From assembly GCA_044370335.1 (NCBI GenBank), contig JBILVS010000041.1, forward strand, positions 1 to 21,869: DNA of 21,869 nt, read 5' to 3'. Made by a program: the position numbers and the translations under genes. Within the stretch, counting starts at the first letter, position 1, and the number at the start of each line of letters is the position of its first letter. A model generated the notes under the pieces. It was not told where the DNA came from and did not search any database. It was given only the letters and a program-made list of their open reading frames with translations. The DNA comes from REEB509 sp044370335 (lineage in GTDB: Bacteria > Pseudomonadota > Alphaproteobacteria > Caulobacterales > Aquidulcibacteraceae). Of the stretch, positions 1 through 7,084 are shown piece by piece.

Positions 1-10
1 TCGTCAATAA
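1..10 (-). promoter_or_regulatory. Partial copy of the cluster's 21-bp operator, cut by the window edge
   Basis: Bases 3-10 (GTCAATAA) are the reverse complement of the TTATTGAC half that starts the three full copies at 54-74, 5684-5704 and 7933-7953. The two further visible bases give the invariant A at motif position 10. The TCGTCAATAAG block repeats exactly at 65-75, 64 bp away, about six helical turns. Read on the - strand, TTGAC could be a -35 box for a gene to the left of the window. The other half of the site lies outside, so this is only a likely match. Confidence 0.35.
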
Positions 11-53
11 GAACCGCCCCGCCCCCGCGTCGCGGTTGCGGCCGGCTCGCCTC

Positions 54-74
54 TATTATACATCTCGTCAATAA
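54..74 (-). promoter_or_regulatory. Putative TetR-family operator in the promoter of the acyl-CoA ligase operon
   Basis: Read on the - strand the site is TTATTGAC, GAGA, TGTATAATA. It shares 16 invariant positions of 21 with the elements at 5684-5704 and 7933-7953. The outer arms (TATTG and YAATA) are inverted repeats. On the + strand it contains the -10-like sequences TATTAT (54-59) and TATACA (57-62). A weak -35-like TTGCGG lies at 36-41. A bound repressor would therefore cover the core promoter of the operon starting at 113. That the local TetR protein binds here is inferred from motif sharing. Confidence 0.6.
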
Positions 75-112
75 GGGCGGTGCGTCTGACGCCGCTTCAG
101 CGGGAGGACATC

Positions 113-1657
113 ATGGCGCGGACCCCGGCCACCGCCGCCGCGGCGGGCATGCTCAGCGCGCTCTACGCCGAGGCGAAACCCGATGCGATTGCCCTCTTTG
201 ATGAGGCCGGGACCCGCTCCTTCGGCGCCCTGCACGCCCGCGCCAACCGTCTCGCCCGAGCGCTCCGGGGCTTGGGGCTTACGCTGGGCGACGCCATCGC
301 CTTGATGTGCGGAAACCGGATTGAGTTCATCGAGAGCTTCCTGGCCGCCATGCGGATCGGCCTGCGGATCACGCCGGTGAACTGGCATCTGGCTCAGGAG
401 GAGGCGCGCTACATCGTCCAGAACTGCGAAGCCAAGGCCCTGATCTGCGAGGCGGCGTTTGCGCCTTTGTTCGGCGATCTGCCGGGGCTGCGCCGGATTG
501 CCATCGACGGGGCCGTAGGCTGGCTTGATTATGAAGCGGTCCTCACGGCCGAGGTTCAAGATGATCCCCCCGATCCGACCCTCGGCACGATCATGCTTTA
601 TACTTCCGGCACCACGGGCCGACCCAAAGGGGTGTTCCGCGCAGCACCGGAAGTCATCGAGCCGCAAGGTCGGGGGACCTTCGCCGATTATGATCCGGAT
701 ACGGACGTCAATTTATGTCCGGGCCCTGCCTATCACGCTGCGCCGCTGCTGTTTGACGTGCGCTGGCCGCTTGCCTCAGGGGTCCCGATCGTCTTGCTCC
801 GACAATGGAACTCCGAAGCTGTTCTCCGCGCGATCGATACACGGAAAGTCACCCACTGCCACATGGCGCCGATCATGTTTCACCGGCTGCTCGCGCTCCC
901 GGAAGAGGTGCGGACGCGGTCCTCGGTGAAAAGCCTCCGACGGGTTTTCCACGGCGCAGCACCGTGCCCGCTGGCGGTCAAACACGCGATGATTGAGTGG
1001 TTTGGCCCCGTCTTGTGGGAGTATTACGCCGCCTCCGAAGGCGGCGCGGGCGTCTATATCACCTCCGAAGATTGGCTCCGCAAACCCGGCAGCGTCGGCC
1101 GCCGGCCAAGCCCTGAGGCGCTCAAAATCCTCCGCGAAGACGGCGCCGAAGCCGCCACTGGCGAAGACGGCGCTATCTCTATGAAGGCCGACCCCACAAA
1201 CCCCTTCGTCTATTTCAAGGCCGACGACAAAACCGAAGCCGCCCACAAAGACGGCTACTATACCTTGGGCGATGTCGGTCGTCTGGACGCGGACGATTTT
1301 CTATTCCTCACCGGTCGCACCGCCGAGTGCATCATTTCCGGCGGGGTGAACATCTACCCCCAAGAGGTCGACGACGTCGTCACCCTCCACCCCGCCGTCG
1401 CCGACGCCTGCACCATCGGCGCCCCCAACGAGGAGTGGGGGGAAGAAGTCCGCACCTGCGTCGAACTCAGGCTGGGCCACGCCCCAAGCCCCGCTTTGGC
1501 CGAAGACATTCTCGCCTTCGTCCGGCGCCGCCTCTCCGGTTTCAAGCGTCCCCGCGGCGTCGATTTCGTCGACAGCCTGCCCCGCCTGCCGAGCGGCAAA
1601 GTCCAGCGCGGCAAGGTCCGCAGCGCCTACTGGCAGGGCCGGGATAAAGCGATATGA
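113..1657 (+). CDS. Acyl-CoA ligase (AMP-forming, ANL superfamily)
   Basis: Activates a carboxylic acid to its CoA thioester through an acyl-adenylate, in the cytoplasm. The 514-residue protein has the usual family length. The P-loop YTSGTTGRPKG is at residues 163-173 and the EYYAASEGG motif (A5) near 303. The LGDVG motif with the ribose-binding Asp is at 387, and the C-terminal LPSGKVQRG motif carries the catalytic lysine at 496. I chose ATG 113 because GGGAGG (102-107) sits 5 bases upstream. An in-frame GTG at 80 lacks such a site and lies close to the promoter/operator at 54-74. It is the first gene of a translationally coupled operon with a transporter and an acyl-CoA dehydrogenase, so a fatty, aromatic or alicyclic acid is a likely substrate. 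The exact chain cannot be read from sequence. Confidence 0.9.
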   Translation: MARTPATAAAAGMLSALYAEAKPDAIALFDEAGTRSFGALHARANRLARALRGLGLTLGDAIALMCGNRIEFIESFLAAMRIGLRITPVNWHLAQEEARYIVQNCEAKALICEAAFAPLFGDLPGLRRIAIDGAVGWLDYEAVLTAEVQDDPPDPTLGTIMLYTSGTTGRPKGVFRAAPEVIEPQGRGTFADYDPDTDVNLCPGPAYHAAPLLFDVRWPLASGVPIVLLRQWNSEAVLRAIDTRKVTHCHMAPIMFHRLLALPEEVRTRSSVKSLRRVFHGAAPCPLAVKHAMIEWFGPVLWEYYAASEGGAGVYITSEDWLRKPGSVGRRPSPEALKILREDGAEAATGEDGAISMKADPTNPFVYFKADDKTEAAHKDGYYTLGDVGRLDADDFLFLTGRTAECIISGGVNIYPQEVDDVVTLHPAVADACTIGAPNEEWGEEVRTCVELRLGHAPSPALAEDILAFVRRRLSGFKRPRGVDFVDSLPRLPSGKVQRGKVRSAYWQGRDKAI

Positions 1658-2994
1658 CCACGCCCCAGCCCCGCCTCCCTTGGGCCCGCGCCGCAGCCTA
1701 CAGCTCGATCGCGATGCCGCTCGCCACGATCGGGCTGCCGCTCTCGATCTATTTGGCGCCGTTCTACTCGGGCGAGCTTGGCGTGCCCCTGGCGCTTTTG
1801 GGCACAGCGATGATCGTGGCCCGCCTCACCGATGTGATCACCGATCCGTTGGTGGGCGCCGCGAGCGACCGCTGGCGCACCCCGTGGGGCCGCCGCCGCA
1901 TCTGGCTGCCTTTGGGCGTTGCGGTCCTGCTCTTCGGCAGCTGGCGGCTCTTTCTTCCTCCCGAGGGCGCGGAAGTCTGGCATTTTGTGATTTGGGTTTC
2001 AGTCGCCTATCTCGGCTTCACCTTCACCCAGCTGCCGCACTCCGCCTGGGGCGGGGAACTCAGCGACGACTATAACGAGCGAACGCGCATTTTCTCGATC
2101 CGCCAGGCCTTCAGCTTGGTCGGGCTCATCCTCGCCACCGCCTTGCCCGCGCTCGTTCTCTCCAAGCCCGGCGCCGGCGCCGGCGACGTGCTGGCGGCGC
2201 TATTCCAGGTGATGGTCGTGCTTTTGCCGCTCTGCACGCTGGCGGTCATCGCCTTCACCCCCGAACCGCCCAAAGCCGCCAACGAAACCCAGCCGAGCCT
2301 GGCCGAAACCGTCCGCATCGTGTGGCGCAACATGCCCTATAAGCTCCTCGTCGCAGCCCTGTTCCTGGCCTACATCGCCGAGACGTTCCGCATCACGATC
2401 ACGCTGTTCTACGCCCGCGACGTCATCGGCGTCGCCAATATCGGCCTCGTCTATGTCTTCTATTTCGCCGTGGGCTTGGGCGCCGTGCCGGTTTGGTCTT
2501 TGCTGGCCAAGGCGCTGGGCAAGCACAAGGCGCTGGGCCTTGCGCTGACCGTGGTCCTGGTCACCAACGTCTCGCTCTTCTTCCTTAACCGCGGGCAGGA
2601 GGCTGCCTTCATCGCGATCTTCATGGTCAAGGGCTTCTGCTTCGGCGCACTGGAGCTGTTGCCCGCCGCGTTGATCGCTGACACCACCGACATCGACACC
2701 GCCCGCTCCCGCGCCCGCCGCCAGGGGCTCTTTTTCTCGTTTATGACGATGACCAACAAGATCGGCCAGGCCATCGGCCAGGGGCTGTCGCTGATCCTTC
2801 TGTCCGCCATCGGATATACCGCCTCCGGAGAAACAAACCTCCAGACGCTGTTCGGCATGAAGGCGCTTTATGGCCTCTTGCCGGTGCTGTTTCTCGCGCC
2901 GGCGATCTGGGTTCTGTGGCGCTATCCTTTCACCCAAAGCCGCCACGGCCGACTGCGGGCGGCGATCCTCCGGCGCGAGGCGCGGCTGTCATGA
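1654..2994 (+). CDS. MFS transporter, glycoside-pentoside-hexuronide (MelB-like) type
   Basis: A 446-residue integral membrane protein with about 12 hydrophobic segments, expected in the inner membrane as a cation-coupled symporter. The N-terminal half carries the MelB-family signature around residues 60-82: D60, D64-P65, G68, D72-R73 and the G79-R-R-R loop. D60 and D64 resemble the cation-site acidic residues of MelB. Its ATG overlaps the ligase stop codon (ATGA at 1654-1657), so the two are translationally coupled. GPH-type carriers beside CoA ligases and acyl-CoA dehydrogenases are common in catabolic clusters. Import of the operon's acid substrate is therefore more plausible than sugar uptake, but this is inference. 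Confidence 0.85.
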   Translation: MTTPQPRLPWARAAAYSSIAMPLATIGLPLSIYLAPFYSGELGVPLALLGTAMIVARLTDVITDPLVGAASDRWRTPWGRRRIWLPLGVAVLLFGSWRLFLPPEGAEVWHFVIWVSVAYLGFTFTQLPHSAWGGELSDDYNERTRIFSIRQAFSLVGLILATALPALVLSKPGAGAGDVLAALFQVMVVLLPLCTLAVIAFTPEPPKAANETQPSLAETVRIVWRNMPYKLLVAALFLAYIAETFRITITLFYARDVIGVANIGLVYVFYFAVGLGAVPVWSLLAKALGKHKALGLALTVVLVTNVSLFFLNRGQEAAFIAIFMVKGFCFGALELLPAALIADTTDIDTARSRARRQGLFFSFMTMTNKIGQAIGQGLSLILLSAIGYTASGETNLQTLFGMKALYGLLPVLFLAPAIWVLWRYPFTQSRHGRLRAAILRREARLS

Positions 2995-4139
2995 AGCTCG
3001 CCCTCACCGAAGACCAAGCCGCGTTTCAGGCCGAGATCCGCGCTTTCCTCGATCGCGCCTGGCCACAATCAGAGCCCTTCGTCGGCACTAAAGCCCAAGA
3101 GAAGCGCTGGGCGGCGGCGCTTCTGGCGGAAGGATGGGCGGCCTACACGTGGCCGCGCGAGTTTGGCGGCCCCGGCTGGACCGCCGTGCAGCGCTTTCTA
3201 TGGGAACGCGAAACGTCCGCCCGCGGCTTGCCCCCGCGGCTTGGCGGCATGGGGATGATGATGCTGGCGCCGGTGCTCATGGCCTATGGCCGGCCCGATC
3301 AGCAGGCGGAGCATCTGCCGGGCATCCTCTGCAATGAGGTCGAGTGGTGCCAAGGATATTCCGAACCCGGAGCAGGCTCAGACCTCGCCTCCCTCGCCAC
3401 CACTGCTGTCGAAGACGGCCCCGTCTACCGCCTCACGGGGGAGAAAATCTGGACCAGTTGGGCCCACATCGCCCACTGGATGTTCGCCCTCGTCCGCACG
3501 CGCCGCGAAACCCGCCGCCAGGACGGCATCACCTTCCTCCTCATCGACATGCAAAGCCCGGGCATCCGCGTCGATCCGATCATCACCCTCGATGGTCAGC
3601 ACACGATCAATCGCGTCAGCTTCACCGATGTCGCTGTGCCAATCGCCAACCGCGTGGGCGAGGAGGGCCGCGGCTGGCAGTTGGCGAAAGCGCTTCTGAC
3701 CCATGAGCGGACAAGCCTGACCAATGTCGCCCTCTCGCGGCGCCTCGCGGCCGGGCTCCTGGCCATCGCGAGGGAGCGGGGCGATCTCGCCTTAGCCAGC
3801 AAAACAGCCGCTGCCGCCGCAGCCCTGGAGGCCCTGGAAGTGAGTGAATGGCGCACCCTGAGCGACCACGCCGATCCCGGCCCGCAAGCCTCGTTCCTGA
3901 AGCTCCGCGGCACAGAAATCGTCCAGGACCTGACGACCTTGTACCTGGAGGCTGCAGGCCTTCACGCCCTGCCATTCCTGCCCGATCAAGCCTGGCCGGA
4001 GCCCCTGAGCGCCCCCATAGGCGAAGCCTGGGCCCAGCGCGAAACGCTCCGCTATTTCACCGGCCGCACCGCAAGCATCGCCGGCGGCAGCGACGAGGTG
4101 CAGCGGGACATCATCGCCAAGCGGGTTCTGGGCCTGTGA
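2991..4139 (+). CDS. Acyl-CoA dehydrogenase, FAD-dependent
   Basis: Oxidises an acyl-CoA to the 2,3-enoyl-CoA, passing electrons to ETF. The 382-residue protein shows the N-terminal helical domain (LTEDQAAFQAEIRAFL), the flavin/substrate loop YSEPGAGSD at residues 123-131, and the C-terminal GGSDEVQRDIIAKRVLGL block. The start is ATG 2991, which overlaps the transporter stop (ATGA); an upstream in-frame extension to 2916 lies inside the transporter gene and is rejected. By eye, the residue at the medium-chain enzyme's catalytic Glu position is Gly365. A Glu at 239 in THERTSL instead matches the position used by isovaleryl- and long-chain-type enzymes. The substrate may therefore be branched, long or cyclic; this is inference. 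Confidence 0.9.
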   Translation: MKLALTEDQAAFQAEIRAFLDRAWPQSEPFVGTKAQEKRWAAALLAEGWAAYTWPREFGGPGWTAVQRFLWERETSARGLPPRLGGMGMMMLAPVLMAYGRPDQQAEHLPGILCNEVEWCQGYSEPGAGSDLASLATTAVEDGPVYRLTGEKIWTSWAHIAHWMFALVRTRRETRRQDGITFLLIDMQSPGIRVDPIITLDGQHTINRVSFTDVAVPIANRVGEEGRGWQLAKALLTHERTSLTNVALSRRLAAGLLAIARERGDLALASKTAAAAAALEALEVSEWRTLSDHADPGPQASFLKLRGTEIVQDLTTLYLEAAGLHALPFLPDQAWPEPLSAPIGEAWAQRETLRYFTGRTASIAGGSDEVQRDIIAKRVLGL

Positions 4140-5008
4140 GCGGCGACGCCAACGCCGCGCCCTTTGCGCTCAGCGATGACAGCCCCTGGCGTCGCGGCCC
4201 CTGGCGGACGCCGGTAAACACCGCCGCGGACGCGGTGGGCACCATCCACGACGACGCCACAGCTCAGGCCTTGGGCCTGCGCGGCGGCACGGTCGCGGGC
4301 TCGATCCATCTGCAGCAGACAGCGCCCTTGGGCCGCGCCGCCTTTGGTCCGGGCTGGAACGAAGTGGGCGCGCTCTCGCTTTACTTCCGCCACGCCACCC
4401 GCGGCGGGGAGCCCGTCCGGGCAAGCTTTCGAGCCCTGACAGCCGATCAGATTGAACTCGCGCTTCAGACGCCGGAGGGCGCCCTTGTCGCGGAGGGGAC
4501 TGCCTCCCGGGCTTTCGACCCTGACTGCCCCTTGCGCCAGCGCCTGGCCGCCCTCGGACCGCCGCCCGAAACCCTCCGCATTCTGAAGGATGTCACGATC
4601 GGCGGGCGCGCTGAAACCACCACCGCCCCGATCCCCCGGTCCCGGAATGACGCCGACCGCGCTACCCTGACCGAGCCCATGCCTCCCGATCCTCCGGACC
4701 TGCCCAGGGCCTTGCCCTATAACCTGATGATCGATGTCCTCCGGGCGCCAGAGCCGCTGCTCGCGCCTTTGCCCGAAGGCGCGGTTGGTCTTTATGGCGC
4801 GATCGCCCTCGCCTGGTTCACAGGCCCTTTGCGGGAAAAAACGCCCTATCGCGTCCGCGGGATTGTCCGTGGACTTATGGACACGCCGCAAACCGAGGCG
4901 CTTTGGTATGAAACCGAGGCGCTGGATGAGCATGGCGCGCCCCTGGCGCGGCTGCTGCTTTTGGCGCGTGTGATGAAGGCCTCAACCGCCCTTTGGCGGC
5001 CGCTTTGA
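4136..5008 (+). CDS. Hotdog-fold, MaoC-like protein (putative enoyl-CoA hydratase)
   Basis: A 290-residue protein that I read as two hotdog domains. The N-terminal half has a MaoC-like helix region at residues 32-57 (D32, H38, then A-x-x-L-G-L-R-G-G and a following G-S-I-H). The C-terminal half, around residues 225-285, has a second hotdog-like strand pattern. The canonical hydratase-2 spacing D-x4-H with Asn-Pro is not kept; here it is D-x5-H, so activity is uncertain. The start is GTG 4136, overlapping the acyl-CoA dehydrogenase stop (GTGA). Longer in-frame reading back to 3848 lies within the dehydrogenase gene. Hydrating the enoyl-CoA made by that enzyme would fit the operon. The gene ends 27 bases inside the convergent TetR gene. 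Confidence 0.65.
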   Translation: MSGDANAAPFALSDDSPWRRGPWRTPVNTAADAVGTIHDDATAQALGLRGGTVAGSIHLQQTAPLGRAAFGPGWNEVGALSLYFRHATRGGEPVRASFRALTADQIELALQTPEGALVAEGTASRAFDPDCPLRQRLAALGPPPETLRILKDVTIGGRAETTTAPIPRSRNDADRATLTEPMPPDPPDLPRALPYNLMIDVLRAPEPLLAPLPEGAVGLYGAIALAWFTGPLREKTPYRVRGIVRGLMDTPQTEALWYETEALDEHGAPLARLLLLARVMKASTALWRPL

Positions 5009-5611
5009 GGTTTTCGCCAACCGCTCAAGCCCACCGGTGATCAGTTGCACGCAGAGTTCTTCAGCCTCGTCGATCGACAGCTCATGCTGCGACAACGCCC
5101 GCCCCGCCGCATCCGTCACCGCCCACAGCAAATCCACGCTCGGCGCCGCCAAGGCCTCGGGCAGGGCGTAAACCTGCACGACCTGCTTTACGAAAAACTG
5201 CCGCGTCCGCTCCCGATCCGCCCGCCCGTCCTCTTCCATCAGCCGGCCCACGGAAGGGTCCGACAACAGCGCCGCGATCAGCGCGCCGCGATGTTGGACC
5301 TGTTCGAGATAAACCCGCGTCGTTTGCCGGATCAGTTCGGGAAACGTCTCCGCCCGCAGCGCCGCCCCAATCCCGCGCTCCCGCAGTTCCGTCTGCTCCC
5401 GCTTCAGAAGCGCGGCGAGCAGATGGTCTCGTGTCGCGAAATAATTATAGACGAGCGCCTTAGAGATCCCCGTCTCTCGCGCGATCCGCTCCATCGTGAT
5501 CGCCGAGATGCCCTCCTCAAGCACAACCCGCGCAGCGACCGTGCAGATTTGCGCCCGCCGCGCTTCGGGCGACTTACGGGTGCGGCGAGGAGCAAGGGCG
5601 GCGGCGATCAT
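4982..5611 (-). CDS. TetR/AcrR-family transcriptional regulator
   Basis: A 209-residue one-component regulator. The N-terminal DNA-binding domain spans about residues 18-66. It has the family's signature V-L-E-E-G-I-S-A-I-T-M-E-R-I-A run and the recognition helix TGISKALVYNYFATRDHLL (residues 48-66). The C-terminal part (about 80-200) is the variable ligand-binding and dimer domain. Three 21-bp elements shared by the promoters of the flanking catabolic genes are its likely operators; one lies in the intergenic region 73 bp upstream of its own start, which suggests autoregulation. The ligand may be an acyl-CoA or the pathway substrate (inference). No clear Shine-Dalgarno precedes ATG 5611, and the transcript may be nearly leaderless. 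Its 3' end overlaps the hotdog gene tail to tail. Confidence 0.9.
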   Translation of the reverse strand: MIAAALAPRRTRKSPEARRAQICTVAARVVLEEGISAITMERIARETGISKALVYNYFATRDHLLAALLKREQTELRERGIGAALRAETFPELIRQTTRVYLEQVQHRGALIAALLSDPSVGRLMEEDGRADRERTRQFFVKQVVQVYALPEALAAPSVDLLWAVTDAAGRALSQHELSIDEAEELCVQLITGGLERLAKTSKRPPKGG

Positions 5612-5615
5612 CGTG

Positions 5616-5621
5616 AGTATA
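5616..5621 (-). promoter_or_regulatory. Candidate -10 box of the TetR gene
   Basis: On the - strand TATACT ends five bases before the ATG at 5611. A transcript from it would start at or next to the start codon, in line with the missing ribosome-binding site. I see no good -35 box at the right distance, so this is tentative. Confidence 0.3.
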
Positions 5622-5642
5622 TTCTGTAATCCGATTTGCGCG

Positions 5643-5662
5643 CTTGTGCAGAGAGGCGCAAG
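5643..5662. repeat. Short inverted repeat in the TetR/hydrolase intergenic region
   Basis: The arms CTTGTGC (5643-5649) and GCGCAAG (5656-5662) are complementary apart from one G-T pair, around a 6-base AGAGAG loop. It lies between the TetR start and the operator at 5684-5704. It could be a second protein-binding site or chance. Confidence 0.3.
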
Positions 5663-5683
5663 GGGAACAGGGACGGGACCATT

Positions 5684-5704
5684 TTATTGACCATGTGTCC
5701 AATA
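5684..5704 (+). promoter_or_regulatory. Putative TetR-family operator in the divergent tetR/hydrolase region
   Basis: TTATTGAC, CATG, TGTCCAATA: an imperfect palindrome with TATTG/CAATA arms, matching the elements at 54-74 (reverse) and 7933-7953 at 16 invariant positions. It includes TTGACC (5687-5692). This forms a plausible promoter with TAGCGT at 5710-5715, 17 bases further on, driving the hydrolase operon whose start is at 5756. A repressor here would cover the -35 region and could also control the divergent TetR gene. Confidence 0.6.
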
Positions 5705-5709
5705 GCTAA

Positions 5710-5715
5710 TAGCGT
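5710..5715 (+). promoter_or_regulatory. Candidate -10 box of the hydrolase operon
   Basis: TAGCGT fits the TAnnnT pattern and is spaced 17 bases from the -35-like TTGACC at 5687-5692. The expected transcription start is near 5722, giving a leader of about 34 bases with AAGGGGG (5741-5747) as ribosome-binding site. Confidence 0.35.
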
Positions 5716-5755
5716 CCTCGGGCTGAAAAGCTGAAACACAAAGGGGGAAAGCCGC

Positions 5756-7084
5756 ATGCGCATCGGGATCAAGGCGGGCCTTCTCGCAGCGGCTTTGGCG
5801 CTCGCCGCGCCGCTTTCCCTCAGCGCAGCCTGGGCCGAGCGGGCGCCCAGTGTGCCAACCGCCAGCGCGCCCGAACTGGCCCCTTTGGGCGCCTACGCCG
5901 TCGGCACGCAGGAAACCGTTTGGACCAATCCCGGCCAGCCCGATGTGGCAGCCCAAGTCGCGGGCCGCGCCGGAGCCCTCACTGACCGCGCCCTGCGCAT
6001 CCGCCTCTGGCATCCCGCGATCACAAGCGCCGATGCGGCGCCCGTCGCTTATCCCGGCGCCTTTCCCGCCGTCCCCGGCGCCCCCGAAGGGCTGGTCTTC
6101 ACCACCCCCGGCGTCGCCATCGCCGATGCGCCGCTGGCGGAGGGCCGCTTCCCCCTGATCGTGCTGTCGCACGGCTTCGGTGGCCGTCCCGAATACACGA
6201 GCTGGCTTGGCGAAAACCTCGCCTCCAAGGGCTACATCGTGGTCGCCCCCGACCACGCCGACCGGCCCTTCGGCCTCCCCGGAGCGTTTGAAGAAGCCCT
6301 GGTCTACCGCGCCCTGGATCAAGCCTTCGTCGCTCAGGCGGCCCTCGCAGACCCAAGCCTCGCCGTCCACATCGACCCCGCCCGCATCGGTCTTATCGGC
6401 TACTCGATGGGCGGCTACGGGGCCCTGCGCACCGCAGGCGCGCCCTTCAATCCACAGATCGCCGCGGCCGTGCAGAGCGGCGCCCTTGCCCCGCTCTTGG
6501 CCGGCGGCGCGCTGGATCGCGGAGCCTTGATCCCGAACCTCCGCGGTGTTGTCGCGCTCGCGCCGTGGGGCGGACAGGCGCGGTTTGGCGCGTTCCGAGC
6601 GGAGGGGCTCGCGCAAGTCCGGGTCCCCGCCCTCGTCGTCGCCGGAACGCGGGACGATATCTCAGGCTACGAAGACGGCGTCCTGCGCCTCTATGAGGGT
6701 CTGACGGGCACTGAGCGCCGGCTCCTCGTCTTTGAGAACGCCGGCCACACCTTGCCCTCCGTCCCGCGCCCTGAAAGCGCTGCGGGCGTCTTCGCCTATG
6801 AAGGCTTCACCGAGGACCCCGTCTGGCGGAAAGACCGGGCGCAGGCGATCCTGCAGCACTTCATCACCGCCTTCCTCGACCTGACCGTAAAGGGCGACGC
6901 AAGCCGCGCGGCCTACCTCCCCGATAGCGGCCCCGAAGCCGCCGCCGACGGGCTCTGGCCCCAAGGCGTCGAAGCCCCCGCCGAGGCCTTCGCCGCGGGC
7001 CAACCTAGCGTCACCCTGTGGCGCGGCTTCCCGCGGCGCACCGCGGAGGGCTTGCGGTTCCGCTATGCCCCCGTCGCTCCCTGA
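5756..7084 (+). CDS. Exported alpha/beta hydrolase (dienelactone-hydrolase/esterase-like)
   Basis: A 442-residue serine hydrolase with an N-terminal signal peptide: K6, a hydrophobic core over residues 8-24 and a likely cleavage after AWA (25-27). It should act in the periplasm or outside. The catalytic triad is readable: nucleophile Ser217 in GYSMG, acid Asp300 or Asp301 in GTRDD, and His331 in AGHTLP. The oxyanion motif HGFGG lies upstream. The layout, with a strand-rich N-terminal stretch before HGFGG, resembles predicted dienelactone hydrolases, which include many carboxylesterases. AAGGGGG lies 8 bases before the ATG. It is the first gene after the operator at 5684-5704. A role in freeing the acid or alcohol that the cluster then takes up is a reasonable inference. 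Confidence 0.85.
   Translation: MRIGIKAGLLAAALALAAPLSLSAAWAERAPSVPTASAPELAPLGAYAVGTQETVWTNPGQPDVAAQVAGRAGALTDRALRIRLWHPAITSADAAPVAYPGAFPAVPGAPEGLVFTTPGVAIADAPLAEGRFPLIVLSHGFGGRPEYTSWLGENLASKGYIVVAPDHADRPFGLPGAFEEALVYRALDQAFVAQAALADPSLAVHIDPARIGLIGYSMGGYGALRTAGAPFNPQIAAAVQSGALAPLLAGGALDRGALIPNLRGVVALAPWGGQARFGAFRAEGLAQVRVPALVVAGTRDDISGYEDGVLRLYEGLTGTERRLLVFENAGHTLPSVPRPESAAGVFAYEGFTEDPVWRKDRAQAILQHFITAFLDLTVKGDASRAAYLPDSGPEAAADGLWPQGVEAPAEAFAAGQPSVTLWRGFPRRTAEGLRFRYAPVAP

Noticed and set aside
80..112. GTG start giving the acyl-CoA ligase 11 more residues
   Set aside because: It has no ribosome-binding site and is too close to the promoter/operator. ATG 113 has GGGAGG at ideal spacing.
2916..2990. 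A longer acyl-CoA dehydrogenase start at 2916
   Set aside because: It is inside the transporter gene. The family's N-terminus begins at the overlapping ATG 2991.
3848..4135. A 96-residue N-terminal extension of the hotdog protein
   Set aside because: It lies wholly inside the acyl-CoA dehydrogenase gene in another frame and is Arg/Pro-rich without domain features. GTG 4136 with the GTGA overlap is the better start.
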